Of a stretch of DNA of 64,000 bases, positions 1 to 7,509 are shown piece after piece. This DNA is from a virus. The notes beneath the pieces were generated by a model, which was given only the letters and a program-made list of their open reading frames with translations, did no database searches and was not told the DNA's origin. The translations under genes were made by a program, and so were the position numbers. Each line of letters starts with the position of its first letter. Position 1 is the first letter of the stretch. The stretch spans positions 1 to 64,000 of IMG/VR virus record IMGVR_UViG_3300042731_009849; one strand, written 5' to 3'.

Positions 1-334
1 CAACATCAACCCTTCTCACCGCAGCGCTCTTTAGCTTATTGATAGCACCATTACCTTCAGGCGCACTCCATTGAGTACCCGACGCATATTTAAGAATAGA
101 TGCAGCAGATACAGATGTTCCGGTTATAGATCCAACCGATACTAAAACCTTACTTTCAGAAATTAAAGATGCAATAAAATTACATGCAACAGTATCTCCT
201 ACAAGATTAGAATCATCTATTGTTGCATAATTTCTGCCTACTGCAGGGGTTATATACAACCTTAAAGGAGATTCACCACCTCCATCGATAGAAATATTTT
301 TATTTGTCAGATTTTTTATGTATAAAGTTGTCAT
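1..334 (-). CDS. Partial unknown protein, virion-like composition
   Basis: The minus strand is open from an ATG at 334 to the window edge (111 codons, C-terminus missing). A strong ribosome site (GGAGAGG) lies 5-11 bases before the ATG. The visible part is rich in Ser, Thr, Gly and beta-forming residues with no Cys cluster or catalytic motif, like the small virion proteins encoded at 24142 and 25713. No family is recognised. It is the downstream member of a minus-strand pair with the gene at 472-669, facing away from the packaging genes. A fibre or decoration role is a guess from composition only. Confidence 0.75.
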   Translation of the reverse strand, partial: MTTLYIKNLTNKNISIDGGGESPLRLYITPAVGRNYATIDDSNLVGDTVACNFIASLISESKVLVSVGSITGTSVSAASILKYASGTQWSAPEGNGAINKLKSAAVRRVDV

Positions 335-375
335 TACCTCTCCTACGTAAAACAGTTGACAGTACACCTTTACGT

Positions 376-381
376 ATTATA
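376..381 (-). promoter_or_regulatory. Possible -10 box for the minus-strand gene ending at the window edge
   Basis: Read on the minus strand, a TATAAT lies about 40 bases before the ATG at 334, in the 137-bp gap between the two minus-strand genes. No good -35 hexamer is seen, so this is weak. Confidence 0.3.
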
Positions 382-471
382 TACTAGGCTTGGTAGCGTT
401 TATAAAGCCTCTTAAAATATTGTAGTATCAATAATCTACTTAAGATAGATTACACTAATTAATCAGCATAC

Positions 472-669
472 TTATTGATCCGCATCATACCAGTAAGTAC
501 ATCGTGGTGTAAATCTGGAAAGCTTGCATATTCCACACGTTGTAGTCGTACCATAATCATCTGTTACCTCAATCACTTTTGTATGCTTACATTTTGATTG
601 ATGAGCTTCAAGCTCCTTATTGAGTTCTTTAATCTGGTCCAAAATCTTATCAGCTTTTAATTTACGCAT
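472..669 (-). CDS. Small zinc-ribbon-like unknown protein (65 aa)
   Basis: A 65-residue protein with a charged helical N-terminus (residues 1-25) followed by Cys-x-His and Cys-x-x-Cys pairs that could hold one zinc ion, and a short aromatic tail. The start at 669 is supported by a strong GGAGGT site 6 bases upstream. It leads the minus-strand unit, and its leader contains a perfect 5-bp hairpin at 694-708. Phages often encode such single-zinc proteins as regulators, but no family is recognised. Confidence 0.75.
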   Translation of the reverse strand: MRKLKADKILDQIKELNKELEAHQSKCKHTKVIEVTDDYGTTTTCGICKLSRFTPRCTYWYDADQ

Positions 670-693
670 ATCTACCTCCGTTAAATTAACAAA

Positions 694-708
694 CCACTAC
701 CAAAGTGG
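694..708 (-). promoter_or_regulatory. Leader hairpin upstream of the gene at 472-669
   Basis: CCACT and AGTGG form a perfect 5-bp stem with a 5-base loop, about 25 bases before the minus-strand ATG at 669. It resembles hairpins found before several other unit-leading genes in this window. Confidence 0.35.
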
Positions 709-792
709 ATTCATTCATAACATAAAGCACCCACCTATTTTTAGCAAGAAAATTTATCAAAATAAAACTACCATTTTATTCATTTTTTGCTT

Positions 793-1087
793 GACTCACT
801 AATGATTTTATGATCTGCTCACCTTTTTCTAGTAATACTAAAAAAGTTTATAATTATTAAAATTCGGTAAAATTGTACTGTAATAATACAGTAATTCTTA
901 ACAGAGATTAGGCGATATTAAAAAAGTTTAAAAAAGATTATTTTTATAAATATAGATATTCTGAGTGTTTGATGAATACTATTACATTTTCAGGAATGTA
1001 CGTTAATGCATCTTTCAGCGAAGCGAAATTAGCACATTTTATACTTTACCCAATATCTACAGTACTTTACAGAATCATTAGTGAGTC
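793..1087. repeat. Exact 15-bp inverted repeat flanking 265 bp
   Basis: GACTCACTAATGATT at 793-807 recurs as its exact reverse complement at 1073-1087. A 15-base perfect match is unlikely by chance in a region this size. The enclosed 265 bp contain the LexA-like palindrome. Confidence 0.7.
876..893. promoter_or_regulatory. Operator-like palindrome
   Basis: TACTGT and ACAGTA form perfect arms around six A/T bases. The arms equal those of the enterobacterial LexA (SOS) box, but the central spacer is two bases shorter than the E. coli site, so binding by a LexA of that type would not be expected. It may bind a phage or host repressor. Confidence 0.4.
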
Positions 1088-1195
1088 CCAATCTTCTGTC
1101 TGAAAAAAGGATGAGGTTTTGCGAAAAAAGTACTTAAACACATTCCTTTTGAAACCGACAACAACTTTTCAACGTAAAACTCATTGAAAAACCTC

Positions 1196-1232
1196 AAACA
1201 GATTTACGACTTAAACAGATTTCAAACAGATC
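1196..1232 (+). repeat. Three AAACAGAT direct repeats (iteron-like)
   Basis: AAACAGATT begins at 1196 and 1213, and AAACAGATC at 1224. Short tandem sites in an AT-rich divergent region are typical of initiator or regulator binding sites, but the spacing (17 and 11) is uneven. Confidence 0.4.
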
Positions 1233-1275
1233 AGTAAATAGAAAATGATAGAAAAAATAGATCCGTAAAAATAAA

Positions 1276-1444
1276 AGGATGACGCCGTAGCGAAGCGGAT
1301 GGCGGATAGAAAATAAACGGTAAGAACGACAGACACTGTTAAAAACGTTTAATTCTAAAGGGGATCTATGTAAAAAGTGGTTTTACCTTTTTTACCATCG
1401 TTTTAGGCAGCCATCCGCTCGCAAGCGAGCTCCGGCTTTATCCT
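1276..1444. repeat. Pair of GC-rich elements in inverted orientation
   Basis: GCGGATGGC at 1295-1303 pairs perfectly with GCCATCCGC at 1410-1418, and the outer flanks (1276-1287 and 1432-1444) also match imperfectly, so the two are diverged inverted copies. The right copy carries a compact hairpin (GCTCGC, AA, GCGAGC at 1417-1430). They stand out in an otherwise AT-rich region. Confidence 0.55.
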
Positions 1445-1528
1445 ATTATTTTAGATTCTACTTTTATTAAAATATTTTTTATATAGCTGAATAGATAGTG
1501 TATTTAATAAATTCTATTAAATCTGTAA

Positions 1529-1534
1529 TATAAT
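1529..1534 (+). promoter_or_regulatory. Possible -10 box before the first plus-strand gene
   Basis: A TATAAT lies about 46 bases before the ATG at 1580, a suitable place for a promoter of the rightward unit. No convincing -35 hexamer is seen. Confidence 0.3.
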
Positions 1535-1579
1535 GAAACTTGGAAGATCTGATTCAATGCAAAGGAATGTCCTCACATC

Positions 1580-2035
1580 ATGGTCCGTAAGAAAATGCCA
1601 ACAACCCTGGAAGTCCTGCAGGACGATTTAAACGCTCAAAGAGATTCATGCAGTGATTATAGAGAAAGTGTTAAAAGAGAACTGAATCACCTTTCAGACA
1701 GATTGAGTGACATCTCTACATCAATACCTGTAGAACATGTATGTACTGCTTCAGATAGAATTAATGATTTGAAGGAAACCTCTATAGAAAATGAAAGATC
1801 TGTCAAGACTCTGTACAGATGGCAGGCAGGAATTGGTATAGCTCTTCTTGTATTCTTCCTTACCACAGGAATAGCTGCGGTACGCCTTATTGACAAACTG
1901 GATTACTCTGTGGAGAACAACAAAGCCTCCATTCAGACCATTCAATCAGATCTCCGCAAGAGGGATGAGTCAGAACGGGAGATGCTGAAGGAAGCTCTCA
2001 AGGACGCCCTGGAAGAGCTTCAAAAGAATAAATAA
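1580..2035 (+). CDS. Coiled-coil protein with one membrane segment (151 aa)
   Basis: Charged helical heptads occupy roughly residues 8-75, then comes a clear membrane segment (about residues 82-103) and a second charged helix to the end. This is a membrane-anchored coiled-coil with both flanks hydrophilic. The start at 1580 or at the Met five codons later is not decided by a strong ribosome site (GGAATG is the best candidate). It begins the rightward gene run, 34 bp before the putative small terminase. A role in lysis or DNA anchoring cannot be separated from sequence alone. Confidence 0.7.
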   Translation: MVRKKMPTTLEVLQDDLNAQRDSCSDYRESVKRELNHLSDRLSDISTSIPVEHVCTASDRINDLKETSIENERSVKTLYRWQAGIGIALLVFFLTTGIAAVRLIDKLDYSVENNKASIQTIQSDLRKRDESEREMLKEALKDALEELQKNK

Positions 2036-2069
2036 TTCTTCAGGTCCTCCATAAAAAGTAATTACTATT

Positions 2070-2984
2070 ATGGAAGACTTTACAAATACAGATCCTTTTA
2101 ATGACAGCATTACTCAGGAACCCTCCACAGGTACTCCTCTAAAGGCCTTAACCAGGCAATCCTCCGCTAATGACAAGTGGGTACCAACTTGCAAGATCTG
2201 TAAACTGTTCATTATCGATCCGGAGACCTGGCTGGAGTTTCACAGGAAATTTGAAAAGGACGGTGTCAGCAAGGCAGATCTGATCAGGTACTTAAACAGC
2301 CGCCTTGACGACATTAATGAGGATCGTCAGGAGTCTGAGAAGATCTCCCGATTTAACCGGGAGAATGTGGACAGGCATTTGACAGGTTTTAAATCAGAGG
2401 GTACCACAGGGCACTGCAGAGACTTTCTTCAGTGCAAAAATCAGATTGAGAATGGAGGACACGATCCTTCGTTTAAAAAGTCCTCCAAGGCTATTGTAAT
2501 CACTCCGGCAGTCTTTGAAGCATCCACCAACATGGTGGAGACAGCCAATGAAAAGCTGACAGAGTTTATTGGTCTTCAGCAGATGGTGCAGAGTCTTGAG
2601 GAGATCCTCCTGTATTTCGACAAGACTTTGAAAGATCGTATCAAAGCGCAGGAGCAGATCACTATTGAAGAGATCGAGTCATACCAGAAACAGGTTTCAG
2701 CACTGGTTAAGCAGAAACAGGATCTGTCCAAGCTCAGAAACACCACCAAAATCACTGGAGAGGCTGTTCACAAGGCGCTGGAGCTGACTACAGTAGCTTT
2801 TATTGAGAGACTTAAACCGCTCCTGGATGAAGGCAGAGACAGCTTTAAAACAGAGTACCCAGGCAGCAGCATGCCGGATGAAGTCTTCGGGATGGTTCTG
2901 AAGAGGCTTGCTGAAGCAATGAAGGATGTCCTCCCGGTGATCCTCAAGAAGATTTTGACAGAATTCAAGATTAAGGACTCATGA
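2070..2984 (+). CDS. Putative terminase small subunit (304 aa)
   Basis: The N-terminal 130 residues hold a Cys-x-x-Cys pair, a compact segment that reads like a zinc-containing helix-turn-helix (glycine-containing turn, then a helix ending in a His motif, about residues 40-110), and further Cys and His residues. The remainder is long amphipathic helix with coiled-coil character (about 160-240). DNA-binding head plus oligomerising helices is the usual plan of small terminases, and the large terminase follows 1.75 kb later. No strong ribosome site precedes the ATG. Assignment rests on layout and position, not on a recognised family. Confidence 0.45.
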   Translation: MEDFTNTDPFNDSITQEPSTGTPLKALTRQSSANDKWVPTCKICKLFIIDPETWLEFHRKFEKDGVSKADLIRYLNSRLDDINEDRQESEKISRFNRENVDRHLTGFKSEGTTGHCRDFLQCKNQIENGGHDPSFKKSSKAIVITPAVFEASTNMVETANEKLTEFIGLQQMVQSLEEILLYFDKTLKDRIKAQEQITIEEIESYQKQVSALVKQKQDLSKLRNTTKITGEAVHKALELTTVAFIERLKPLLDEGRDSFKTEYPGSSMPDEVFGMVLKRLAEAMKDVLPVILKKILTEFKIKDS

Positions 2985-3013
2985 AAAATGACTGATTCAA
3001 AGGATACACATGA

Positions 3014-3202
3014 ATGAGTAAATGTAAAGAATGTAAACACTCGGAATATGGTGAGAGTATATTTTATTCAATCTGTGACAACAGGGAAAGCGAACATTAT
3101 GATTGCATGGTTTACAGTTATAATGTCTGTGGGAGTCTTGACTCTATTTTTGTAGATGGTTGTGATCTGTATGATGATGGAGGTGATGAAAATGGAAATT
3201 AG
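3014..3202 (+). CDS. Small Cys-rich unknown protein (62 aa)
   Basis: Six Cys residues, beginning with a Cys-x-x-Cys-x-His motif at residues 4-9, suggest metal binding. The C-terminal third is acidic. An AAAGGA ribosome site precedes the ATG by about 8 bases. Its 3' end overlaps the next gene by 11 bases, so the two are probably translationally coupled. No family is recognised. Confidence 0.65.
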   Translation: MSKCKECKHSEYGESIFYSICDNRESEHYDCMVYSYNVCGSLDSIFVDGCDLYDDGGDENGN

Positions 3203-3416
3203 ATATAGACACACTAGAGTTGTCAGCGAGCTTATTGAGGATGTTAGATTCTGGAAGGATACCTGTTATAAGTTAAGAGATATTTATTCCAGTGAATTGT
3301 CTACTCTACGTAGGATGTACAGCAAAAGTCAGGCAGAACTGAAGGGTGAAAAAGATAATAACGCAGAACTTAATCGATGTTTTGCAGAGTTTCTAAGAGA
3401 GTTGAACAGGAAGTAG
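3192..3416 (+). CDS. Small helical unknown protein (74 aa)
   Basis: The reading frame is open from 3156, but the ribosome site GGAGGT at 3179-3184 fits the ATG at 3192, which is taken as the start. The product is almost entirely charged helix with Leu/Ile heptads, so a coiled coil is likely. It overlaps the end of the preceding Cys-rich gene and is followed after 3 bases by the next. Function unknown. Confidence 0.65.
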   Translation: MEIRYRHTRVVSELIEDVRFWKDTCYKLRDIYSSELSTLRRMYSKSQAELKGEKDNNAELNRCFAEFLRELNRK

Positions 3417-3419
3417 GAT

Positions 3420-3725
3420 ATGAAAACTTTTCAGCAGGATCACATATTAAGGAGAGAGAACGGCCAGCCTCTTGGAAGGGTTGTTCTGAGATTTCCTGAT
3501 GAGTACAAAGAGGGTGAGCCTTTTTTGGCATCCCTTATAAAATTCCCGACAGTGTATGCCTTATCATATTTGGGATTGGAAGTGTGGGTTGATGGTATCA
3601 AATATATTTTACCTAGATCCATAGATAAAAGTAAGATCAAAGTGAGAGAGGGTGATCATATCCTTTCCAACATACTATTGGAATGTGCAGGTAATGCTTA
3701 TGCGGAAAGAACTGAAGATAATTAA
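3420..3725 (+). CDS. Unknown protein (101 aa)
   Basis: A mixed alpha/beta protein with no signal peptide, Cys pair or known motif. A GGAAGTAGGAT ribosome site directly precedes the ATG. Its last 26 bases overlap the next gene. It belongs to the run of small genes between the putative terminase subunits, a common site for accessory genes in phages. Confidence 0.65.
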   Translation: MKTFQQDHILRRENGQPLGRVVLRFPDEYKEGEPFLASLIKFPTVYALSYLGLEVWVDGIKYILPRSIDKSKIKVREGDHILSNILLECAGNAYAERTEDN

Positions 3726-3960
3726 AGAGGAAGAGCTTGAAGGAGATCTGGTACAGGTTGTAGATTTCCTGATTAATGTCAGGGAGAAGGCCTTGAGCAA
3801 GGGGTATACTCATATTGAGCTTGGACGTTATTACGGTGATGAAGAAGGTTATCTATCAGTTACAGGTGTTGAGGCACGAGAGGCGGACAGTTTTTCCCAG
3901 GCTTACTGGGAAGACTCTGATGACGCGTATGATGAGGATTATCTGCATGAGGAGGAGTAA
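3700..3960 (+). CDS. Acidic unknown protein (86 aa)
   Basis: The frame is open from 3652, but the ATG at 3700 has a GCAGGT site 7 bases upstream and gives a protein starting with a charged helix; this start is preferred. The C-terminal third is very acidic (Asp/Glu/Tyr-rich). The TAA overlaps the next ATG by one base. Strong acidity is common among phage DNA-mimic and inhibitor proteins, but nothing here demonstrates that role. Confidence 0.6.
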   Translation: MRKELKIIKEEELEGDLVQVVDFLINVREKALSKGYTHIELGRYYGDEEGYLSVTGVEAREADSFSQAYWEDSDDAYDEDYLHEEE

Positions 3961-4727
3961 TGAGTGGTGTAAATAATCCAGTTTATGTTTTGAGGACTTG
4001 TAAAGAGGATCTTACTGATTATAAAGGTTTTCAATGGCCTGAATCGGGTTATGTGGAGTCTGCTGACTGGGATCCTGAAGTTGATCATAGTGGGTTGTAT
4101 GGTCTTTTTTGGGGCAGTGGTTTTGGTGGTGTAATTGATTGGTTTCCTGAAGCTAAGTGGTTGGTAATTCGTGTAGATGGTACTATCCGGCAGCATAGCA
4201 CACATGTCGAGTTTCAATCAGGGTATGTAGAGCATTGTGGGGATCAGAAATCTGCTACAGATTTTATCATGAGAAAAGGAGCACAAGGTCCTGTAGTGGG
4301 TGCTACTGTTTCTGTAGGAGATCTTGCAATGGCTGTTTCAGGTTGCAGAGGATCTGCTACATCAGGAAAGTGCGGAGTCTCCTGTACAGGTGATTATGGA
4401 ACTTCAGTTTCAGGTATAGGAGGTAGATCTACTTCTGGCTATCACGGGGTTTCCGTAGCTGATAACTATGGGTATGCTACAGCAGGATCAGGAGGATCTG
4501 CTAAAGTGGGTGTTGAAGGATTTGCCACGGTAGGATGCGGAGGATCTGCTTCAGCAGGTGAACGAGGTAAAATTTCTATTGAGTACTGGGATAGTAAGGT
4601 AGAACGATCCCGTGTTAAAATAGGGTATATAGGAGAAGACGGTCTTGAACCAGATGTATTATATACGCTAGAAGAAAGTAACAACTTTATTGCTGTGAGT
4701 ACATCAGATCCCTCACAATCTGATTAA
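3960..4727 (+). CDS. DUF7666-like protein with ten octapeptide repeats (255 aa)
   Basis: Residues 7-75 read like the DUF7666 type of domain (a Tyr-Val-Leu-Arg-Thr-Cys start, a Trp-Pro-Glu-Ser-Gly turn, and a Gly-Leu-x-Gly-Leu-x-Trp-Gly loop), which is seen in phage and bacterial proteins of unknown function. Residues 121-200 are exactly ten octapeptides of pattern x-x-G-x-S/A-x-x-G. This periodicity resembles the octets of ice-nucleation-type beta-solenoids. The C-terminal 55 residues are a separate mixed domain. The ATG overlaps the previous stop (TAATG). Role unknown; a structural or ligand-binding solenoid is inferred. Confidence 0.75.
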   Translation: MSGVNNPVYVLRTCKEDLTDYKGFQWPESGYVESADWDPEVDHSGLYGLFWGSGFGGVIDWFPEAKWLVIRVDGTIRQHSTHVEFQSGYVEHCGDQKSATDFIMRKGAQGPVVGATVSVGDLAMAVSGCRGSATSGKCGVSCTGDYGTSVSGIGGRSTSGYHGVSVADNYGYATAGSGGSAKVGVEGFATVGCGGSASAGERGKISIEYWDSKVERSRVKIGYIGEDGLEPDVLYTLEESNNFIAVSTSDPSQSD

Positions 4728-4734
4728 ATCTTAA

Positions 4735-6903
4735 ATGAAATCCTCCATAGAATTCCTCAACGATCTTTCCAGTCAAATTGATTCACGTATCGGCGGATCT
4801 GATCAGCTTGCCGAAGAAAAGCAATATCTAAGCACTTTTGCTCCAAACATTATTCAATGGGTGACAGGTACTGACTACTGGAATGTACCATCCACTTTTC
4901 AGCATTCCCGACAGTATCAGCTTCTCAGAGACTTTTTCAATTTACGTTGTAAGGTTTGCAATCCTCAGGACATTGAATCGGCAGATCCCTGGGGAAAAGG
5001 CCGTGAGTACCTGGAGTCTGAAGTACTGCTTGAGTGGTCTGATGCAGACAATGATTTCAAATGCCCCAAGTGTGGAACAACCTACTATGAATTCCTTGAC
5101 GATGGTATGGTCACTCATTACGATCAGGGTCTTGTCATCGCAGGCATGAGATCTGGTAAGTCCTTCTTTGGCGCTCACATGGGAGGTTACATTGAGCATG
5201 TCCTACGTGTAATAGCTTCCAGAGGCGGTAGGCATGCTATCCCCAGGATGCTTGGACAGGCCCTGGGTGAGACCTTCGAGATTTCTTTTGCAGCTTCCAC
5301 AGCCATGCAGGCCCGTGACACAATTTATGCAAAATTCCGATCCATGAGAAACAACTCTCCATGGATGAACAAGGCTGTTGCATACATTACCAATCTGGAA
5401 TCTCAGCAGATTGGTAAAACTGGTCTGTGGAAATACAAGGAGCTGGATGATGCAATAATTGATGAGTATCTTCAGTTGCGTATTAACAGGTTGTCCAGCA
5501 ACTCAGGCGGTATTGCCGGTAAGACAAGGATCTTCGCAGGAATTGATGAGCTCTCCCGTCTGTCTGTAACAGAGTCGAAAACTTCTGCACAGGAGCTGTA
5601 TCGTGTGCTTAACCAGTCCTTAAAGACTGTCCGAGGTGCTGTCAGACGTATGCAGCTGCCTCAGTTTTTCGGGATAATGCTCAACGTTACCAGTCCTATC
5701 AGTATTGACGATGCAGCCATGCAGCTGTATGCCAAGGCTTCTCAAGGAGCTCTGAAGAAGACCTTGTACTGGAAAGGTCCTACCTGGGAGTTCAATCCTC
5801 AGTTTACTCGGGCAGATTTCGATGAAGAGTATGCAAAGGATGCAATAGGTGCTGAGCGTGACTTTGGTGTAAATCCTCCGGCAGCTGAGACACCTCTTAT
5901 TGATTCTCCTTTGAGATTTTGGAAATGTATTGACCACGAGAAGAAACCTACAGTCACTTTTGAAAAACTGCACATTACCGATAAAACAGGTAAACATTAT
6001 GACGGGGCAGCAGTGGCAGACTGTCCCTACAATTTCAAAAGTCCGCTATACATATTTGGAGATGCCGGGGAAACCTTTGACAGCTTTGCACTTGCGGGAG
6101 GACATCCTGAGTATGTGGATGCGGATCACTACCTGGGCATGCCTGAAATCAGAGTACCTTCAGAGGCTCCTGAAGGCTTCATAAGCTTTGCTGATACAGC
6201 TGTCAGGTTAGGTTCTGAGGACATGGATCCTGACTGCCCAATGGCACGTGGAATGCTCTCTGGAGGATCTGGGCAGGCTCTCTCACAGGGTGAGAATCTT
6301 GCCAAACTTATAACCGTGGTTGACTGGGCTATGCGTATTGTACCTACAAAAGGTAGGGAGATTTACTTTAATAGTATATTGGATATCATTAAAGAGATCA
6401 AAAAGAAGCAGAAGATTGCTACAGTAGCATTCGACAGGTGGAACTCAACACAGCTTATTCAGGGGATTCGAGATCTTGGGATACAATCCAATAAAGTGAC
6501 ATTGAAGTCAGCAGATTTCATGAATTTTATTCAGGAGCTGTATGGAGACAAGGTGCAGCTGCTTCCTCCTGATCCTGTGGATATGGTAGGATTGACTACT
6601 GAAGGAGCTCTGCAGATGGGGACGCCTGAAGAGCTTATGTCTGGGGAGTCTGTAGTCCTGGTTGAGTTGCTGCGTTTGGGAAGATCCTCTGATCTGACTC
6701 GTGTGATCTCTCCGAAGAAGGGATCTGTCCGAGGTAGAGGATCTGATGACCTTGCCAGATGTGTAATAGGTCTTGACAGAATTATCAAGGACTCTGTAGT
6801 ATCTCGACTGGACTCCGGCAGGAGAAGAGATGTGATCAAGAAATTGCACGCATCTCAGAATGCTTTTGATACCACTCTTTTCAGACCTGGTCAGAAATTC
6901 TGA
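4735..6903 (+). CDS. terL: Terminase large subunit (722 aa)
   Basis: The DNA-packaging motor. The ATPase domain shows a Walker A loop, GMRSGKS, at residues 137-143, a hydrophobic Walker B strand ending in Asp-Glu at 271-272, and a coupling motif near 317-320. The RNase H-like nuclease domain has Asp in Phe-Gly-Asp-Ala-Gly near 443, a second strand with Asp near 567, and paired Asp near 670. Before the ATPase, Cys72/Cys75 and Cys110/Cys113 probably bind zinc, an extra module found in some large-phage terminases. The upstream ribosome site is poor, so coupling to the preceding gene is possible. The assignment is secure. Confidence 0.95.
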   Translation: MKSSIEFLNDLSSQIDSRIGGSDQLAEEKQYLSTFAPNIIQWVTGTDYWNVPSTFQHSRQYQLLRDFFNLRCKVCNPQDIESADPWGKGREYLESEVLLEWSDADNDFKCPKCGTTYYEFLDDGMVTHYDQGLVIAGMRSGKSFFGAHMGGYIEHVLRVIASRGGRHAIPRMLGQALGETFEISFAASTAMQARDTIYAKFRSMRNNSPWMNKAVAYITNLESQQIGKTGLWKYKELDDAIIDEYLQLRINRLSSNSGGIAGKTRIFAGIDELSRLSVTESKTSAQELYRVLNQSLKTVRGAVRRMQLPQFFGIMLNVTSPISIDDAAMQLYAKASQGALKKTLYWKGPTWEFNPQFTRADFDEEYAKDAIGAERDFGVNPPAAETPLIDSPLRFWKCIDHEKKPTVTFEKLHITDKTGKHYDGAAVADCPYNFKSPLYIFGDAGETFDSFALAGGHPEYVDADHYLGMPEIRVPSEAPEGFISFADTAVRLGSEDMDPDCPMARGMLSGGSGQALSQGENLAKLITVVDWAMRIVPTKGREIYFNSILDIIKEIKKKQKIATVAFDRWNSTQLIQGIRDLGIQSNKVTLKSADFMNFIQELYGDKVQLLPPDPVDMVGLTTEGALQMGTPEELMSGESVVLVELLRLGRSSDLTRVISPKKGSVRGRGSDDLARCVIGLDRIIKDSVVSRLDSGRRRDVIKKLHASQNAFDTTLFRPGQKF

Positions 6904-6908
6904 TTTTT
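6891..6908 (+). terminator. Weak possible terminator at the terL stop
   Basis: TCAGAAATTCTGA overlaps the stop codon as a short palindrome and is followed by five T. The stem is only about 4 bp, so any termination would be partial. Confidence 0.25.
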
Positions 6909-6921
6909 CGATAAAAAATTC

Positions 6922-6973
6922 TTGACATAGTATTTATTCAGGGTTACCTTTTACAGGTAGGGTTCAGTAACCC
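6922..6973 (+). promoter_or_regulatory. Sigma70-like promoter overlapped by competing hairpins
   Basis: TTGACA at 6922-6927 and TACCTT at 6945-6950 are spaced by 17 bases. The -10 lies in a perfect inverted repeat TACCT/AGGTA (6945-6959). GGGTT/AACCC (6960-6973) forms a second hairpin, and GGGTTAC (6941-6947) can instead pair with GTAACCC (6967-6973). Confidence 0.55.
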
Positions 6974-6992
6974 GCATTAAAAAGGAGATATT

Positions 6993-7187
6993 ATGACAAC
7001 TCGTGAAAAACAATTGGTAAAATTGCTGAAATCTTCAATCAAGACTCAGAAATCCATGCTGAAGACTCTCAAGGAATTGGGCGACAAGGCTGGGTCAGAT
7101 TCGATCAGTCTGCGTATGGTCCTCAACAAATATCGCAAATACTTGGAAGTTTTGGAAAAGGCTGTTAAAGGTGACCTTGATGAGTAA
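6993..7187 (+). CDS. Small basic helical protein (64 aa)
   Basis: Lys-rich amphipathic helices throughout, with no Cys or membrane segment. A strong AAGGAGATATT ribosome site precedes the ATG, and a sigma70-like promoter with hairpins sits just upstream, so this gene leads a new unit of small genes. The next gene starts inside its last codons. Its basic helical nature would suit binding to nucleic acid, but no family is recognised. Confidence 0.7.
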   Translation: MTTREKQLVKLLKSSIKTQKSMLKTLKELGDKAGSDSISLRMVLNKYRKYLEVLEKAVKGDLDE

Positions 7188-7509
7188 CACTAAAGGTACG
7201 GTAGCTACTCTCAGTTACGGCGACACTTTCAGGCTTAAAGTAAAGGGTACTGTAGTTATTCTTAGATGTGGAGATACTTTCAGGATTAAAGTTGTTGATC
7301 GGCTGGAGAAGTTCTGGATGGAGGGTTTTGGAAATCCTATCACGGATCTGGATCTGCAGTATACTATTCGTAAAGAGTTCTCTTCAGATTATGTTGAAAG
7401 CAAGGATTACTACACTTCTCTATTTGTGGCTGAGATGCTGCTAAAAAGTTCTGATGCAGATAGAGTTGTTGATATGGAATTTGAAGGAGATTTTGGAGAT
7501 GACGACTAA
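7180..7509 (+). CDS. Unknown protein with an internal 17-residue tandem duplication (109 aa)
   Basis: The frame also offers a GTG at 7171, but the ATG at 7180 has AAAGGTGA at a better distance and overlaps the previous stop. Residues 5-21 and 22-38 are near-identical copies sharing Lys-Gly-Thr-Val and Gly-Asp-Thr-Phe-Arg; the DNA repeats with a 51-base period (7192-7242 and 7243-7293). The rest is mixed helix and an acidic tail. Its 3' end overlaps the next gene. Function unknown. Confidence 0.65.
   Translation: MSNTKGTVATLSYGDTFRLKVKGTVVILRCGDTFRIKVVDRLEKFWMEGFGNPITDLDLQYTIRKEFSSDYVESKDYYTSLFVAEMLLKSSDADRVVDMEFEGDFGDDD

Larger units (their letters stand above)
670..1579. other. Divergent intergenic region, 910 bp, AT-rich, no convincing gene
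   Basis: This is the only stretch over 300 bp without a supported gene. It separates minus-strand genes (left) from plus-strand genes (right). Both leaders would lie inside it. It holds an exact 15-bp inverted repeat (793-807 with 1073-1087), an 18-bp palindrome (876-893), three AAACAGAT direct repeats (1196-1231), and a pair of GC-rich elements in opposite orientation (1276-1303 and 1410-1444). Such content fits a control region, and possibly an origin or packaging site near the terminase genes; that function is inference. Confidence 0.7.

Noticed and set aside
972-1103. 43-codon plus-strand frame in the divergent region
   Set aside because: Poor ribosome site, no motif, and it overlaps the right arm of the 15-bp inverted repeat; not distinguishable from chance.
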